From: RH2-MAG17b sp050745265
GTDB taxonomy: Bacteria; Acidobacteriota; Terriglobia; UBA7540
Length of the DNA: 64,000 bases
NCBI GenBank assembly: GCA_050745265.1
Contig: JBOGKE010000105.1
Span: 62,001-126,000, forward strand
Direction: 5' to 3'
Position 1 is the stretch's first letter; each line of letters opens with the position of its first letter. Of the stretch, positions 40,844 to 48,672 are shown piece by piece. The notes beneath the pieces were generated by a model. The model did not search any database, had not been told where the DNA came from, and was given only the letters and a program-made list of their open reading frames with translations. The translations under genes were made by a program, and so were the position numbers.

Positions 40844-42757
40844 GTGAAGTCTGCATTCGCCGTCGCTGCTCTTCTCGTATTTTGGTGGGCGCCCGCCGCA
40901 AAGGGGCAAAGCGCTTCGGGCCACGCCGCGAGACTAGCTCCCTTGGCGCACACCGCAGCCCCGAGCGGGCCGATTCCGACCCTCGCGTACTCAATGTCGT
41001 CTTCGCCTGCGCCCGCGATTCCCTTGCAGGCTGCAGGCCAGCCGGAGCCGCAATCGCTGCTGCTCAAAATCTATATGGCCTCGGCGCGGATGCGCGACCT
41101 ACTGGGGCTGGTGGAAGCGAACCATTGGAGCATGACCGCAGCCCAGAAGAGCGCGTTTGAAGCGCAAACCGCATCCGCCGATAACGCGCTTCAGACTTTC
41201 GAAAAGTGGCGCTACCAGTTTCAGTACCACCCGGAGAACACGGACGATGCGGCGAGCGCGCTCGATGCTTTCGGCGTGGCGCTTTCCAGCCTCACCAAAG
41301 TCGCCCAGACGGTGAACCGGTTGGGTTCCGCGTCGCAAGCGCATCAGTTCAGTGACGCGCTTGGCGAGCTTTCCGGATTGAGGGACAACCTGAAATCGTA
41401 TTTGCAATTACAGTTCCCCGCTCAATCTCCGCCTCCAGCGCCTACGGCCGCAAGCGCGCCAGTCCAAGCTCCCGCCTCGCCGCCTGCGAAACCAACGCCG
41501 GTAACTGCACCCGCTGCCGCGCCTGCAGCCGCGCCGCCTGCTCCAACGGCGCCCACTCCGGTTCAGGCCCCCGCCACCAGCACGCAGGTGCCAGCGGCCT
41601 CCACCCTCCCGGCCCGGCCTCCTTCTTCTCCAGCAGCCGCTGCGCTTACACCCGATCAGATGCGCACGCTGCTGCGTGGCGTGTTTCTGACCGACGCGCG
41701 GGTGGGCGACCTCCTCAGCCTCTTGCAGCCGTCCCGGTGGAAAATGCCGCAAGCCGAGCGCGCGCTTTTCGCTGAGCGCCTGCAATCCGTCACGAACCAA
41801 CTGAAGACGGTAGAGCAGTGGCGCTATCAATTCCTCTACGGTCTGCAGAAGCCGGAGTTGGGAGAACATACTGCGTCCGCGCTCGCCGGCCTCGTGGGCC
41901 AGATCACGAGCATCGAGCCCACCGTCACCCAGTACGAAGGGGCGCCTGAGGCCGCGCAGTTCACGCACGCGGAGCGCCAGCTCGCGGCTGCGCGCGATTC
42001 CGTGGCTTCCTACGTCGCCACCCTCGAAGCCGAAAACGCGAAAGCTCTCGAGGCGCCGGCAACCGCGCTTCCGGGAGGCAAAACGCTGACCACCGAGCGC
42101 GTCACCGCGCCTTCGACCGCGCCGCCGGTTTCTTCGCTGGTTGTCGTCGCGCCGCCCCTGACGCCTGCCCAAGTCAAGGCAATACTCGCCAGCATTTACG
42201 TCTCTGAGTTTCGCATCCGCGATCTGCTGGGCCAGGAGCGGCCCGCAGCGTGGAAAGGCGCATCAGCCGCGGACCGCGCGTTGGCGAGCCAAGCGCGCGC
42301 TGCGCTCATCTCCCGGCTTGACGAGCTTGAGAAGTGGCGCGCCCTGTTCAGCGAGGACCCAGGAAACATGTACGACGCTTTCCAGATGTTTCGCGCCGTG
42401 GACGCGCTGTTCCATCCGCTTCGGGTCTTCGCTCGCGAAGCCGCCCAGTATGAAAGCCATACCATGGCGGCCGACTACAGCGTGCGAGAGAACGATATGG
42501 AGGCGCAGTTAAACGGCCTCATGCCTTACATCGGCTTCATCCTGCAGCACGCTGACCGTAATCTGGTAACCTTTCAAACCGATCTTGCCACTTGCCAGAA
42601 TCAATTGAGCTACGCGATGCATAGCTTCGTGCGCCCGGCGCAGCCCATGAAAAATATCGTGCCCGTCTTCCAGGGGCGCCGCGTCCGAAGGAAGCAGGAC
42701 GCCAAGAGGCGGCAAGAACTCGAGAGAGGGAAGAAAGCAGATAAAGCGAAACGGTGA
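40844..42757 (+). CDS. Secreted protein with three copies of one helical domain
   Basis: 637 residues from GTG 40844 after a CGGAGGA site. Signal peptide MKSAFAVAALLVFWWAPAAK. Three homologous all-helical units at about 71-188, 268-400 and 439-572 share RMRDLL/RVGDLL/RIRDLL, a Trp about 10 residues later, and EKWRYQF/EQWRYQF/EKWRALF. They are joined by Pro/Ala/Thr linkers (about 195-265 and 405-435). A basic tail (RRVRRKQDAKRRQELERGKK) ends the protein. No known family recognised. Possible periplasmic or wall-associated scaffold. Confidence 0.8.
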   Translation: MKSAFAVAALLVFWWAPAAKGQSASGHAARLAPLAHTAAPSGPIPTLAYSMSSSPAPAIPLQAAGQPEPQSLLLKIYMASARMRDLLGLVEANHWSMTAAQKSAFEAQTASADNALQTFEKWRYQFQYHPENTDDAASALDAFGVALSSLTKVAQTVNRLGSASQAHQFSDALGELSGLRDNLKSYLQLQFPAQSPPPAPTAASAPVQAPASPPAKPTPVTAPAAAPAAAPPAPTAPTPVQAPATSTQVPAASTLPARPPSSPAAAALTPDQMRTLLRGVFLTDARVGDLLSLLQPSRWKMPQAERALFAERLQSVTNQLKTVEQWRYQFLYGLQKPELGEHTASALAGLVGQITSIEPTVTQYEGAPEAAQFTHAERQLAAARDSVASYVATLEAENAKALEAPATALPGGKTLTTERVTAPSTAPPVSSLVVVAPPLTPAQVKAILASIYVSEFRIRDLLGQERPAAWKGASAADRALASQARAALISRLDELEKWRALFSEDPGNMYDAFQMFRAVDALFHPLRVFAREAAQYESHTMAADYSVRENDMEAQLNGLMPYIGFILQHADRNLVTFQTDLATCQNQLSYAMHSFVRPAQPMKNIVPVFQGRRVRRKQDAKRRQELERGKKADKAKR

Positions 42758-43078
42758 ACGTGCAGCGGCAACCGTGACGCTCGGCGAGGCCTTCACCGAC
42801 AAAATACTATACTGCGCTGAGAAGTCCGGCAGGGCAGCGTATCAGGACATGGCTCTACAGACCGCGGAAAAACCGCGAACCTGTCATTCTGAGGAGCCGC
42901 AGGCGACGAAGAATCTCCGTATTTGTTTGATTCTTAAATGCGGGGATTCTTCGCTGCGCTCAGAATGACAGTTCGAAGTGCATTTTTTCGCAGTATGTTT
43001 AGCCTGCCGGCAGAACTAAAGCCGTGTGCCGGTACGATATCCGGTCGAACACTTTACAGCAGAATTATTGGCTGACCT
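42758..43078 (+). other. Repeat-containing gap before ispE
   Basis: 321 bases without a gene. Holds an R4 left-end fragment (42838-42854, CGTATCAGGACATGGCT) followed directly by R1 copy D. The right 100 bases show no clear promoter for ispE. Confidence 0.55.
42882..42971 (+). repeat. R1-like element, copy D (diverged)
   Basis: TGTCATTCTGAGGAGCCGCA ... GGGATTCTTCGCTGCGCTCA then GAATGACAG. The core inverted repeat is kept with T for C, but the long R1 flanks found at copies A-C are missing, so this is a separate subfamily. Confidence 0.7.
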
Positions 43079-43975
43079 TTGCGATCTCCATCGATCCGCC
43101 TGCGCGCGTTTGCGAAAATTAACGCGGGCCTCAAGATTCTCGGCAAGCGGCGCGACGGGTATCACGAAATCCGGACCATCTATCAGGCTGTCGCTCTTCA
43201 CGATGAGCTGACGATTTCCGTCTCGCGGACACAGGGAATCGATCTCCGCTGCAGCGATCCGCGCCTTCCGGCCAGTCGGGATAACCTGGTTTACCGCGCT
43301 TGCGAGCTTTGGAAGAAGGAACGGAATTTCAGCGGCGGCGTGAGACTTGATCTCAAGAAGATCATTCCCTCAGGCGCCGGGCTAGGCGGCGGAAGCAGCG
43401 ATGCGGCGGCCACTCTGATGGGTCTTGAGAGGTTGGCGCGAAGGCAGCTCGATCCAATCGGTTTGGCCGCGCTATTCCGGCTCGCCGCCACGCTCGGGTC
43501 GGACGTGGCCTTCTTCCTGCTGGGAGGACGGGCGCTCGGCTGCGGGCGGGGCGAAGAGGTTTATCCGCTAACCGATTTGCCCCGGAGACCGTGCCTGATT
43601 GCTCATCCGGGTTTCGAGATTTCGACGGCGGACGCTTATCGGGCTGCCGGTCGGTTGACAGCGCGCGTCAAAAACCGTAAGAATAGTGAGTTCGGTGTGT
43701 GGTCACAATTCCCCTTCGAACATTGGGGACCGGCCGAAAACGACTTCGAGCAAGCCGTCTTCGCAAAGTGGCCAGAACTGGGGCGGATTAAAGCCCAGTT
43801 CATCCGGGCCGGAGCCGAAACCGCATCCCTCACCGGCAGCGGTTCAGCTATCTACGCGATATTCGTTTCCGCCCGACAACTAGAGCGTGCTCTGGACGCG
43901 ATCCCGAAGGCTTGGAGTGTTTACCGCACTCACACCCTCGGGCGCGCCGCATACCGTCGACTGCTAATTCAGTAG
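43079..43975 (+). CDS. ispE: 4-diphosphocytidyl-2-C-methyl-D-erythritol kinase
   Basis: GHMP kinase of the MEP isoprenoid pathway. N-terminal RAFAKINAGLKILGKRRDGYHEI is the IspE signature with the catalytic-region Lys; IPSGAGLGGGSSDAAATL is the ATP-binding glycine loop; LTGSGSAIYAIF is the third GHMP motif. 298 residues. Start is read as TTG 43079, which places the motif at the usual distance; a later start would shorten strand one. tRNA-Gln and prs follow. Confidence 0.92.
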   Translation: MRSPSIRLRAFAKINAGLKILGKRRDGYHEIRTIYQAVALHDELTISVSRTQGIDLRCSDPRLPASRDNLVYRACELWKKERNFSGGVRLDLKKIIPSGAGLGGGSSDAAATLMGLERLARRQLDPIGLAALFRLAATLGSDVAFFLLGGRALGCGRGEEVYPLTDLPRRPCLIAHPGFEISTADAYRAAGRLTARVKNRKNSEFGVWSQFPFEHWGPAENDFEQAVFAKWPELGRIKAQFIRAGAETASLTGSGSAIYAIFVSARQLERALDAIPKAWSVYRTHTLGRAAYRRLLIQ

Positions 43976-44083
43976 GCGGGGAGCGGACACGCAGACCTCC
44001 GCGATGAGCGAAGGACGCGGACCCGAACGACGGAGCTCCGCGCGACCTGCTGTTCAATCGGGAAACCATGCAGATGAGGCCGT

Positions 44084-44157
44084 TGGGAGGTCGTCCAGTG
44101 GTAGGACACATGCCTTTGGAGCATGGAACTCTGGTTCGAATCCAGGCCTCCCAGCCA
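44084..44157 (+). tRNA. tRNA-Gln(UUG)
   Basis: Cloverleaf with acceptor TGGGAGG/CCTCCCA, D-arm around CCAGTGGTAGGAC, anticodon loop CTTTGGA (anticodon TTG), T-arm CTGGTTCGAATCCAG, discriminator G and genome-encoded CCA. The ispE - tRNA-Gln - prs order is shared with other members of the proposed phylum (from memory). Confidence 0.95.
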
Positions 44158-44188
44158 ATTCGAGAGCCGAGGCTCTGAACCGACACCG

Positions 44189-45142
44189 ATGACCGAGCGA
44201 AACCATCGTGCGCTTAAAGTTTTTTCGGGGAACGCGCACCCTGTCCTGGCAAAGGAGATCTGCGCTCACCTCGGCATGAAGCTGGGGAAGGCGAAGGTGG
44301 GGCGATTCCCTGACGGCGAAGTGCGGACACAGATTCTCGAGAACGTGCGGGGCGCCGACGTTTTCGTGATTCAGCCGACCTGCCGCCCGGTGAACGATAA
44401 CCTGGTGGAGCTGCTGATCATGCTCGACGCCTTTCGGCGCGCTTCGGCCGATCGCATCACCGCGGTGATACCGTTTTACGGCTACGCCCGGCAGGACCGC
44501 AAGGATCGGCCGCGAGTGCCCATTTCCGCCAAGCTAGTGGCGGATTTGCTTACCTCTGCGGGCGCGAACCGGGTTCTTGCGATGGACTTGCACGCCGGCC
44601 AGATCCAGGGGTATTTCAATATTCCCGTGGATCACCTGTACGCCACTCCCGTAACGGTTGACCACTTCCGGAAGCTGAAGCTCAAGAACATCGTGGTGGT
44701 CTCACCGGATCCTGGGGGCGTCGAGCGGGCGCGCTCGTTCGCCAAGCGGCTGGACGCGCCGTTGGCGATCATTGACAAGCGGCGCGAAGATGCGCACACC
44801 GTCGAGGTGATGAACGTGATCGGCGCGGTGGACGGAAAGACGTGCCTGATCGTCGACGATATGATCGACACCGGTGGAACGCTGGTGAAGAGCGCGCAGG
44901 CGCTGCTGGATAACGGCGCCCGCAAGGTGTACGCGTGCTGCACGCACGGCGTCTTCGCGGGGGACGCGATCGAGAACGTATCGGGCTCGCCGCTGGTCCA
45001 GCTCGTCACCACGAACTCGATTCCATTCGACGGCGCCGGCAAAGCGTCGGAGAAGATCAAGGTGCTGAGCGTCGCCAGCTTGCTGGCGGAGGCCATCCGC
45101 TCGATCCATGAGGAGACGTCGGTCAGCAGGTTGTTTATTTAG
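44189..45142 (+). CDS. prs: Ribose-phosphate pyrophosphokinase
   Basis: PRPP synthase, 317 residues from ATG 44189, feeding nucleotide, histidine and NAD synthesis. KVFSGNAHPVLAKEIC at the N-terminus, regulatory flexible-loop region GYARQDRKDRPRVPISAK, VLAMDLHAGQIQGYF, the PRPP-binding loop CLIVDDMIDTGGTL. The frame is open into the tRNA gene (to 44123), but those residues are not part of the enzyme. Confidence 0.96.
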   Translation: MTERNHRALKVFSGNAHPVLAKEICAHLGMKLGKAKVGRFPDGEVRTQILENVRGADVFVIQPTCRPVNDNLVELLIMLDAFRRASADRITAVIPFYGYARQDRKDRPRVPISAKLVADLLTSAGANRVLAMDLHAGQIQGYFNIPVDHLYATPVTVDHFRKLKLKNIVVVSPDPGGVERARSFAKRLDAPLAIIDKRREDAHTVEVMNVIGAVDGKTCLIVDDMIDTGGTLVKSAQALLDNGARKVYACCTHGVFAGDAIENVSGSPLVQLVTTNSIPFDGAGKASEKIKVLSVASLLAEAIRSIHEETSVSRLFI

Positions 45143-45235
45143 CCCAGCCCACGGCGCGAGGCGCGGCGCCCGCCGCACTAAGGTGCATCAAAGCGATCCG
45201 GCGCCGGAACGTAAGCAAACGAGGGAGGTCGATAG

Positions 45236-45931
45236 ATGGCGGAGGCGATCAAGCTTGGTGCAAAGGTTCGAAGCGAGCGCGGGAAGAACGCGGCCCGGCG
45301 GATGCGGCGCTCGGAAAGCATCCCGGCGGTAGTCTACGGCGCGGGAGCCGAGGCGATTGCGCTCGCAGTCAATCCGCGCGAGCTGGCCGCCATCTTGAAT
45401 TCGGAGGCCGGGCATACGTCCGTGCTGACGATGGAGATCGACGGCCAGGAACCGGTGCGCGTCATGCTCAAGGCGTGGCAAACCGAGCCCATCCGCGGGG
45501 CGATCCTTCACGCGGATTTCGTTCGCATTTCCAAGGATACGCGGGTGAGAATCAAGGTGCCGATCCACGTCGTCGGTGAGCCCAAGGGCGTCAAGCTGCA
45601 AGGCGGCATCTTCGAATTTGCCCTGCGCGAGGTGGAGATCGAATGCCTCCCGGATGAGATTCCCGAAAACATCACAGTGGACGTGACAGAGCTCATGATT
45701 GGGCAAACGGTTCGCGTGTCGAACGTGCCGGTGGGAGATCAGGTTAAGCTGCTCACCGATCCCAACCGCGTTGTGGCCCATGTGGTGGCGCTGAAGGCTG
45801 AGGAAGTTGCCGCCCCGGCCGAGACCGCTGAAGCTGCTGCTCCCGCCGAGCCCGAGGTGATCCGCAAGGGCAAGGCCGAGGAGGAAGCTGAGGCGGGAGC
45901 CACCGGCGGCCCTAAGGAAGGCAAGCCGTGA
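45236..45931 (+). CDS. rplY: Ribosomal protein L25, long (Ctc/TL5) form
   Basis: 231 residues: N-terminal 5S-rRNA-binding L25 domain (KVRSERGKNAARRMRRSESI, VVYGAGAEAIALAVNPREL) and the C-terminal TL5 domain (VHVVGEPKGVKLQGGIFEF, VEIECLPDEIPENITVDVTEL). The last 40 residues are a low-complexity Ala/Glu tail. AGGGAGG ribosome-binding site upstream. Sits between prs and pth, a common order. Confidence 0.95.
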   Translation: MAEAIKLGAKVRSERGKNAARRMRRSESIPAVVYGAGAEAIALAVNPRELAAILNSEAGHTSVLTMEIDGQEPVRVMLKAWQTEPIRGAILHADFVRISKDTRVRIKVPIHVVGEPKGVKLQGGIFEFALREVEIECLPDEIPENITVDVTELMIGQTVRVSNVPVGDQVKLLTDPNRVVAHVVALKAEEVAAPAETAEAAAPAEPEVIRKGKAEEEAEAGATGGPKEGKP

Positions 45932-46011
45932 CGCGCGGCGCTGGGTAGGTGCGTTCGGCAATGCAGCCTCGTGCGGCATACTCGTGAACTGTGAATGACA
46001 ACGACCGCGGG

Positions 46012-46593
46012 ATGAAGCTGGTCGCGGGGCTCGGCAATCCGGGCTACGAATATTACCTTACCCCGCACAACCTCGGCTTCATGGCGGTTGACCGGCTGGC
46101 GGAAGGTTGCGGCGTCGTGATCTCACGGCCCGAGGCGCAAGCCCTGGTCGCCCCGGCGCGAATCGGCGACCGCGACGTGCTCCTCGCTAAACCGCAGACG
46201 TACATGAATCTCAGCGGGTTGTCTCTCGCCAAGCTGCTCGCGAGGTACGAGATTGCGGTTGACGACTTAATCGTGCTGGTTGATGAAATCGCGCTCCCGG
46301 TCGGAACGCTGCGAGTCCGGCAGCGCGGTAGCGCGGGTGGGCACAACGGTCTCAAGTCCGTGATCGGAGCGGTACGGTCGGAGGAATTCGTGCGCGTCCG
46401 GATGGGCGTGAGACCGGATCATCCGCTGAACGATCTCACGGGCTACCTCTTAAGCCCGTTTCGCAAAGCGGAGCTTGAAACCGTGGCTGCAATGATCGAC
46501 CAGGCCGCTGAGGCGGTAGAAGTGATCATCAGCAAAGACGTTCAGACGGCGATGAACCGCTACAACAAGCGAGTTCGTTCGGAGGAATTGTGA
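46012..46593 (+). CDS. pth: Peptidyl-tRNA hydrolase
   Basis: Recycles peptidyl-tRNA. Motifs: KLVAGLGNPGYEYYLTPHNLGF with the catalytic His, LAKPQTYMNLSG, VDEIALPVGTLRVRQRGSAGGHNGLKSVI. The family normally begins one or two residues before KLV-GLGNPG, so ATG 46012 is preferred; a GTG at 45991 adds seven residues. About 193 residues. Confidence 0.95.
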   Translation: MKLVAGLGNPGYEYYLTPHNLGFMAVDRLAEGCGVVISRPEAQALVAPARIGDRDVLLAKPQTYMNLSGLSLAKLLARYEIAVDDLIVLVDEIALPVGTLRVRQRGSAGGHNGLKSVIGAVRSEEFVRVRMGVRPDHPLNDLTGYLLSPFRKAELETVAAMIDQAAEAVEVIISKDVQTAMNRYNKRVRSEEL

Positions 46594-46599
46594 GGCTTC

Positions 46600-47007
46600 A
46601 TGCATAAATACGAAGTGATGTTTATCATCCGGTCCGACACCCCGGAAGATGAGGTGGAAAAGGTCATCAGCCAGATGGAAGGCTTCGTGACCGGCGCCGA
46701 CGGAAAGATCCTGAAAACGGAAAAGCTCGGACGCCGCAAACTCGCTTATCGAGTCGAGCGGCAGCGCGAGGGTCTCTATGTCCTGTTTATCATCGAAGGC
46801 GCGCCGGCTACTATTACCGAGCTCGAGCGGCGCATGAAAGTGACCGACGCGGTGATCAAGTTTATGACCGTGCGGGTGGATCAGGAAGAGAAGCGCGCGG
46901 TCAAGATGAGCAAAATCCGCGCCAAGCAGCAGGCGAAGCGGCACAAGCCCGCCCCGCCTGCCGTAGCCGCGCCACCCGCGCGGGAAGCCGCGGCGAACCA
47001 GCCGTAA
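46600..47007 (+). CDS. rpsF: Ribosomal protein S6
   Basis: 135 residues: MHKYEVMFIIRSDTPEDEVE, the central KTEKLGRRKLAYRVERQREGLYVLFIIEG and RRMKVTDAVIKFMTVRVD are standard S6. A basic then Ala/Pro-rich tail of about 35 residues (SKIRAKQQAKRHKPAPP onwards) extends the usual length. Seven bases after pth and 13 before rpsR; S6 and S18 pair in the 30S platform. Confidence 0.97.
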   Translation: MHKYEVMFIIRSDTPEDEVEKVISQMEGFVTGADGKILKTEKLGRRKLAYRVERQREGLYVLFIIEGAPATITELERRMKVTDAVIKFMTVRVDQEEKRAVKMSKIRAKQQAKRHKPAPPAVAAPPAREAAANQP

Positions 47008-47020
47008 AGGAGCCAGATCT

Positions 47021-47323
47021 ATGCCCATGCCTAGGAGAAGCAGCCGCAGCGGGGGACGCTCGTCGCGCCCTTCCTCGGCGGGTCCGAATGCACCCGGCCG
47101 CAGGCAATTTTTCCGCCGCCGTAAAGTCTGCCGGTTCTGCCAGGACAAGATTGACGTGGTTGACTACAAAGAGGCGAAATTCCTCGGCCAGTTTATTTCC
47201 GAGCGCGGCAAGATTCTGCCGCGACGTCTCACCGGCACCTGCGCTCCGCACCAACGGCTGGTGGCGGTCGCGATCAAGCGGGCGCGCAACATCGCTCTGC
47301 TTCCTTTCGCGACCCACCTCTGA
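47021..47323 (+). CDS. rpsR: Ribosomal protein S18
   Basis: 100 residues with a Ser/Gly/Arg-rich leader of about 25 residues before the conserved core QFFRRRKVCRFCQDKIDVVDYKEAKFLGQFISERGKILPRRLTGTCAPHQRLVAVAIKRARNIALLPF (given here as separate family blocks RRRKVCRFC, DYKEAKFL, ILPRRLTG and KRARNIALLP). Two close Cys, CRFC, are retained, which is the zinc-ribbon-like form of S18. AAAGGAGCC ribosome-binding site. Confidence 0.96.
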   Translation: MPMPRRSSRSGGRSSRPSSAGPNAPGRRQFFRRRKVCRFCQDKIDVVDYKEAKFLGQFISERGKILPRRLTGTCAPHQRLVAVAIKRARNIALLPFATHL

Positions 47324-47542
47324 GCGCGCGAACTCCGCCGTGTCCTGAGCCGGGTCACTCGCGAACGTTCCAGGAAAGCCGGAAGGTCACGGTTTCATTC
47401 GTGCTTTCGGCGGGGTTAAACCCCCGCCCTCCGGTGAGCGCCCGTCGCTTCGAGAATAATCGGGTAAGCGCGCGGCTCCTCGGGTGGCGCATGCTCGCGC
47501 TGCCAGCCGCAAGCGGCCTGCATCCCGCTATGGAGCTGAACA

Positions 47543-48049
47543 ATGGAAGTCATCTTGATTGAGAACGTCGATAAGCTTGGAGGCCGCGGCCAGATCGTGA
47601 AGGTCGCCGACGGCTACGGGAGGAACCACCTTCTTCCCAAGAAGCTCGCCGTCGCCGCGACTCCGCAGAACCGGAAATGGGCCGAGCAGCAGCACCAGAG
47701 ATTTCTGAAGCAGGAGGCCAAGGAGCGCGGGGAAGCCGAAGAGCTCGCGACGCTGGTCAACGAGGTGCGGCTCGCTTTCAAGCGCAAGTCGGGCGAGCAG
47801 GGAACCCTTTTCGGCTCGGTCACCGCGATGGATATCGCGGAGGGCCTCGCCGCTCAGGGGTACAACATCGACCGGAGAAAGATTCAACTTTCGAATCCGC
47901 TGAAGGCGATCGGCGAACACAGCGTTCCCGTCAAGCTTCACCGCGAGGTGACCGCCTCGGTCACAGTCGCCGTGGAAGCCGAAGGAGAAGTTGCGCAAGC
48001 TCCGCAAGCGCCGCCGCCGGAAGCCGCGAAACCGGAGATCAAAGAATGA
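47543..48049 (+). CDS. rplI: Ribosomal protein L9
   Basis: 168 residues. MEVILIENVDKLGGRGQIVKVADGYGRNHLLP is the N-terminal RNA-binding domain; the connecting helix is rich in Glu/Arg; the C-terminal domain ends LSNPLKAIGEHSVPVKLHREVTASVTVAV, with a Pro/Ala tail. A 219-base gap separates it from rpsR, unusual for this operon, holding a CGGGTGGCGCATGC string that resembles an R2 end. Confidence 0.97.
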   Translation: MEVILIENVDKLGGRGQIVKVADGYGRNHLLPKKLAVAATPQNRKWAEQQHQRFLKQEAKERGEAEELATLVNEVRLAFKRKSGEQGTLFGSVTAMDIAEGLAAQGYNIDRRKIQLSNPLKAIGEHSVPVKLHREVTASVTVAVEAEGEVAQAPQAPPPEAAKPEIKE

Positions 48050-48453
48050 GCGCGGTGGGAAATCACCCGACATTGATCAGCCCGATGCTGTCGGTTCGAA
48101 ACGGCGCGAAGGCAATCGAGTTCTACAAAGCAGCCTTTGGAGCGGACGAATTGTTCCGCCTCACCGGCGAGGGCGGGGATGTGGTCGCTCGGCTATCGAT
48201 GGAAGGAGCGCAGTTTTGGCTTGCGGACGAATCTCCGCAGCACTTCAATTTCAGCCCCGAGTCGCTCGGCGGCGGTTCGGTGCGAATCATAATGATCGTG
48301 GCGGATCCGGATGCCGTGTTCCTGCAAGCCGTGTCGGCGGGAGCCACGGTCGTTCACGCGGTCGCCGATCAGCCTTATGGCTGGCGCGTCGGACGAATCG
48401 TTGATCCGTTTGGTCATCACTGGGAAATCGGCAAGCCCTTGCCAGGCGGGTAG
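48046..48453 (+). CDS. VOC superfamily (glyoxalase/PhnB-like) protein
   Basis: 135-residue vicinal-oxygen-chelate protein: ISPMLSVRNGAKAIEFYKAAFGADELFR opens a betaalphabetabetabeta unit, and VADQPYGWRVGRIVDPFGHHWEIGKP closes the second. Start ATG overlaps the rplI stop by ATGA. Its TAG stop is the TAG of the GGTAGCGC left end of an R1 element, so the original C-terminus may have been cut. Substrate unknown. Confidence 0.85.
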   Translation: MSAVGNHPTLISPMLSVRNGAKAIEFYKAAFGADELFRLTGEGGDVVARLSMEGAQFWLADESPQHFNFSPESLGGGSVRIIMIVADPDAVFLQAVSAGATVVHAVADQPYGWRVGRIVDPFGHHWEIGKPLPGG

Positions 48454-48632
48454 CGCAGCACGCCCGTACAACCGCAACCCAATCGCATGTCATTCCGAGG
48501 AGCCCTTCGGCTTCGCTCAGGATAAACTCCGCGACGAGGAATCTCGCCGTGCGTTTCCCCCGGCACCGTCAGAGCGAGAATCCTCGCTTCGCTCGGAATG
48601 GCAGAGTCCAAATACTTACCGGTTCTCCCGGC
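48450..48632 (+). repeat. R1 element, copy C
   Basis: GTAGCGCAGCACGCCCGTAC, then CCGCAACCCAATCGCATGTC ATTCCGAGG core; return arm GAATCCTCGCTTCGCTCGGA and end AGTCCAAATACTTACC. It has about 45 bp extra in the loop (GAGCCCTTCGGCTTCGCTCA...), a second repeat text inside the first. Same orientation as copy B. Confidence 0.85.
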
Positions 48633-48672
48633 TCTGCTTGACTTTCCTCTGGAACGAGTCAATCTATAAACA

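Noticed and set aside
47677..48453. 258-codon frame spanning the end of rplI and the VOC gene
   Set aside because: The first 120 codons are a shadow of rplI; the real VOC gene starts at 48046.
48637..48670. TTGACT ... TATAAA before dnaB as a promoter
   Set aside because: Spacing is 21 bases and the TATAAA lies almost on the start codon; TTGACT/AGTCAA forms a small inverted repeat but no more can be said.
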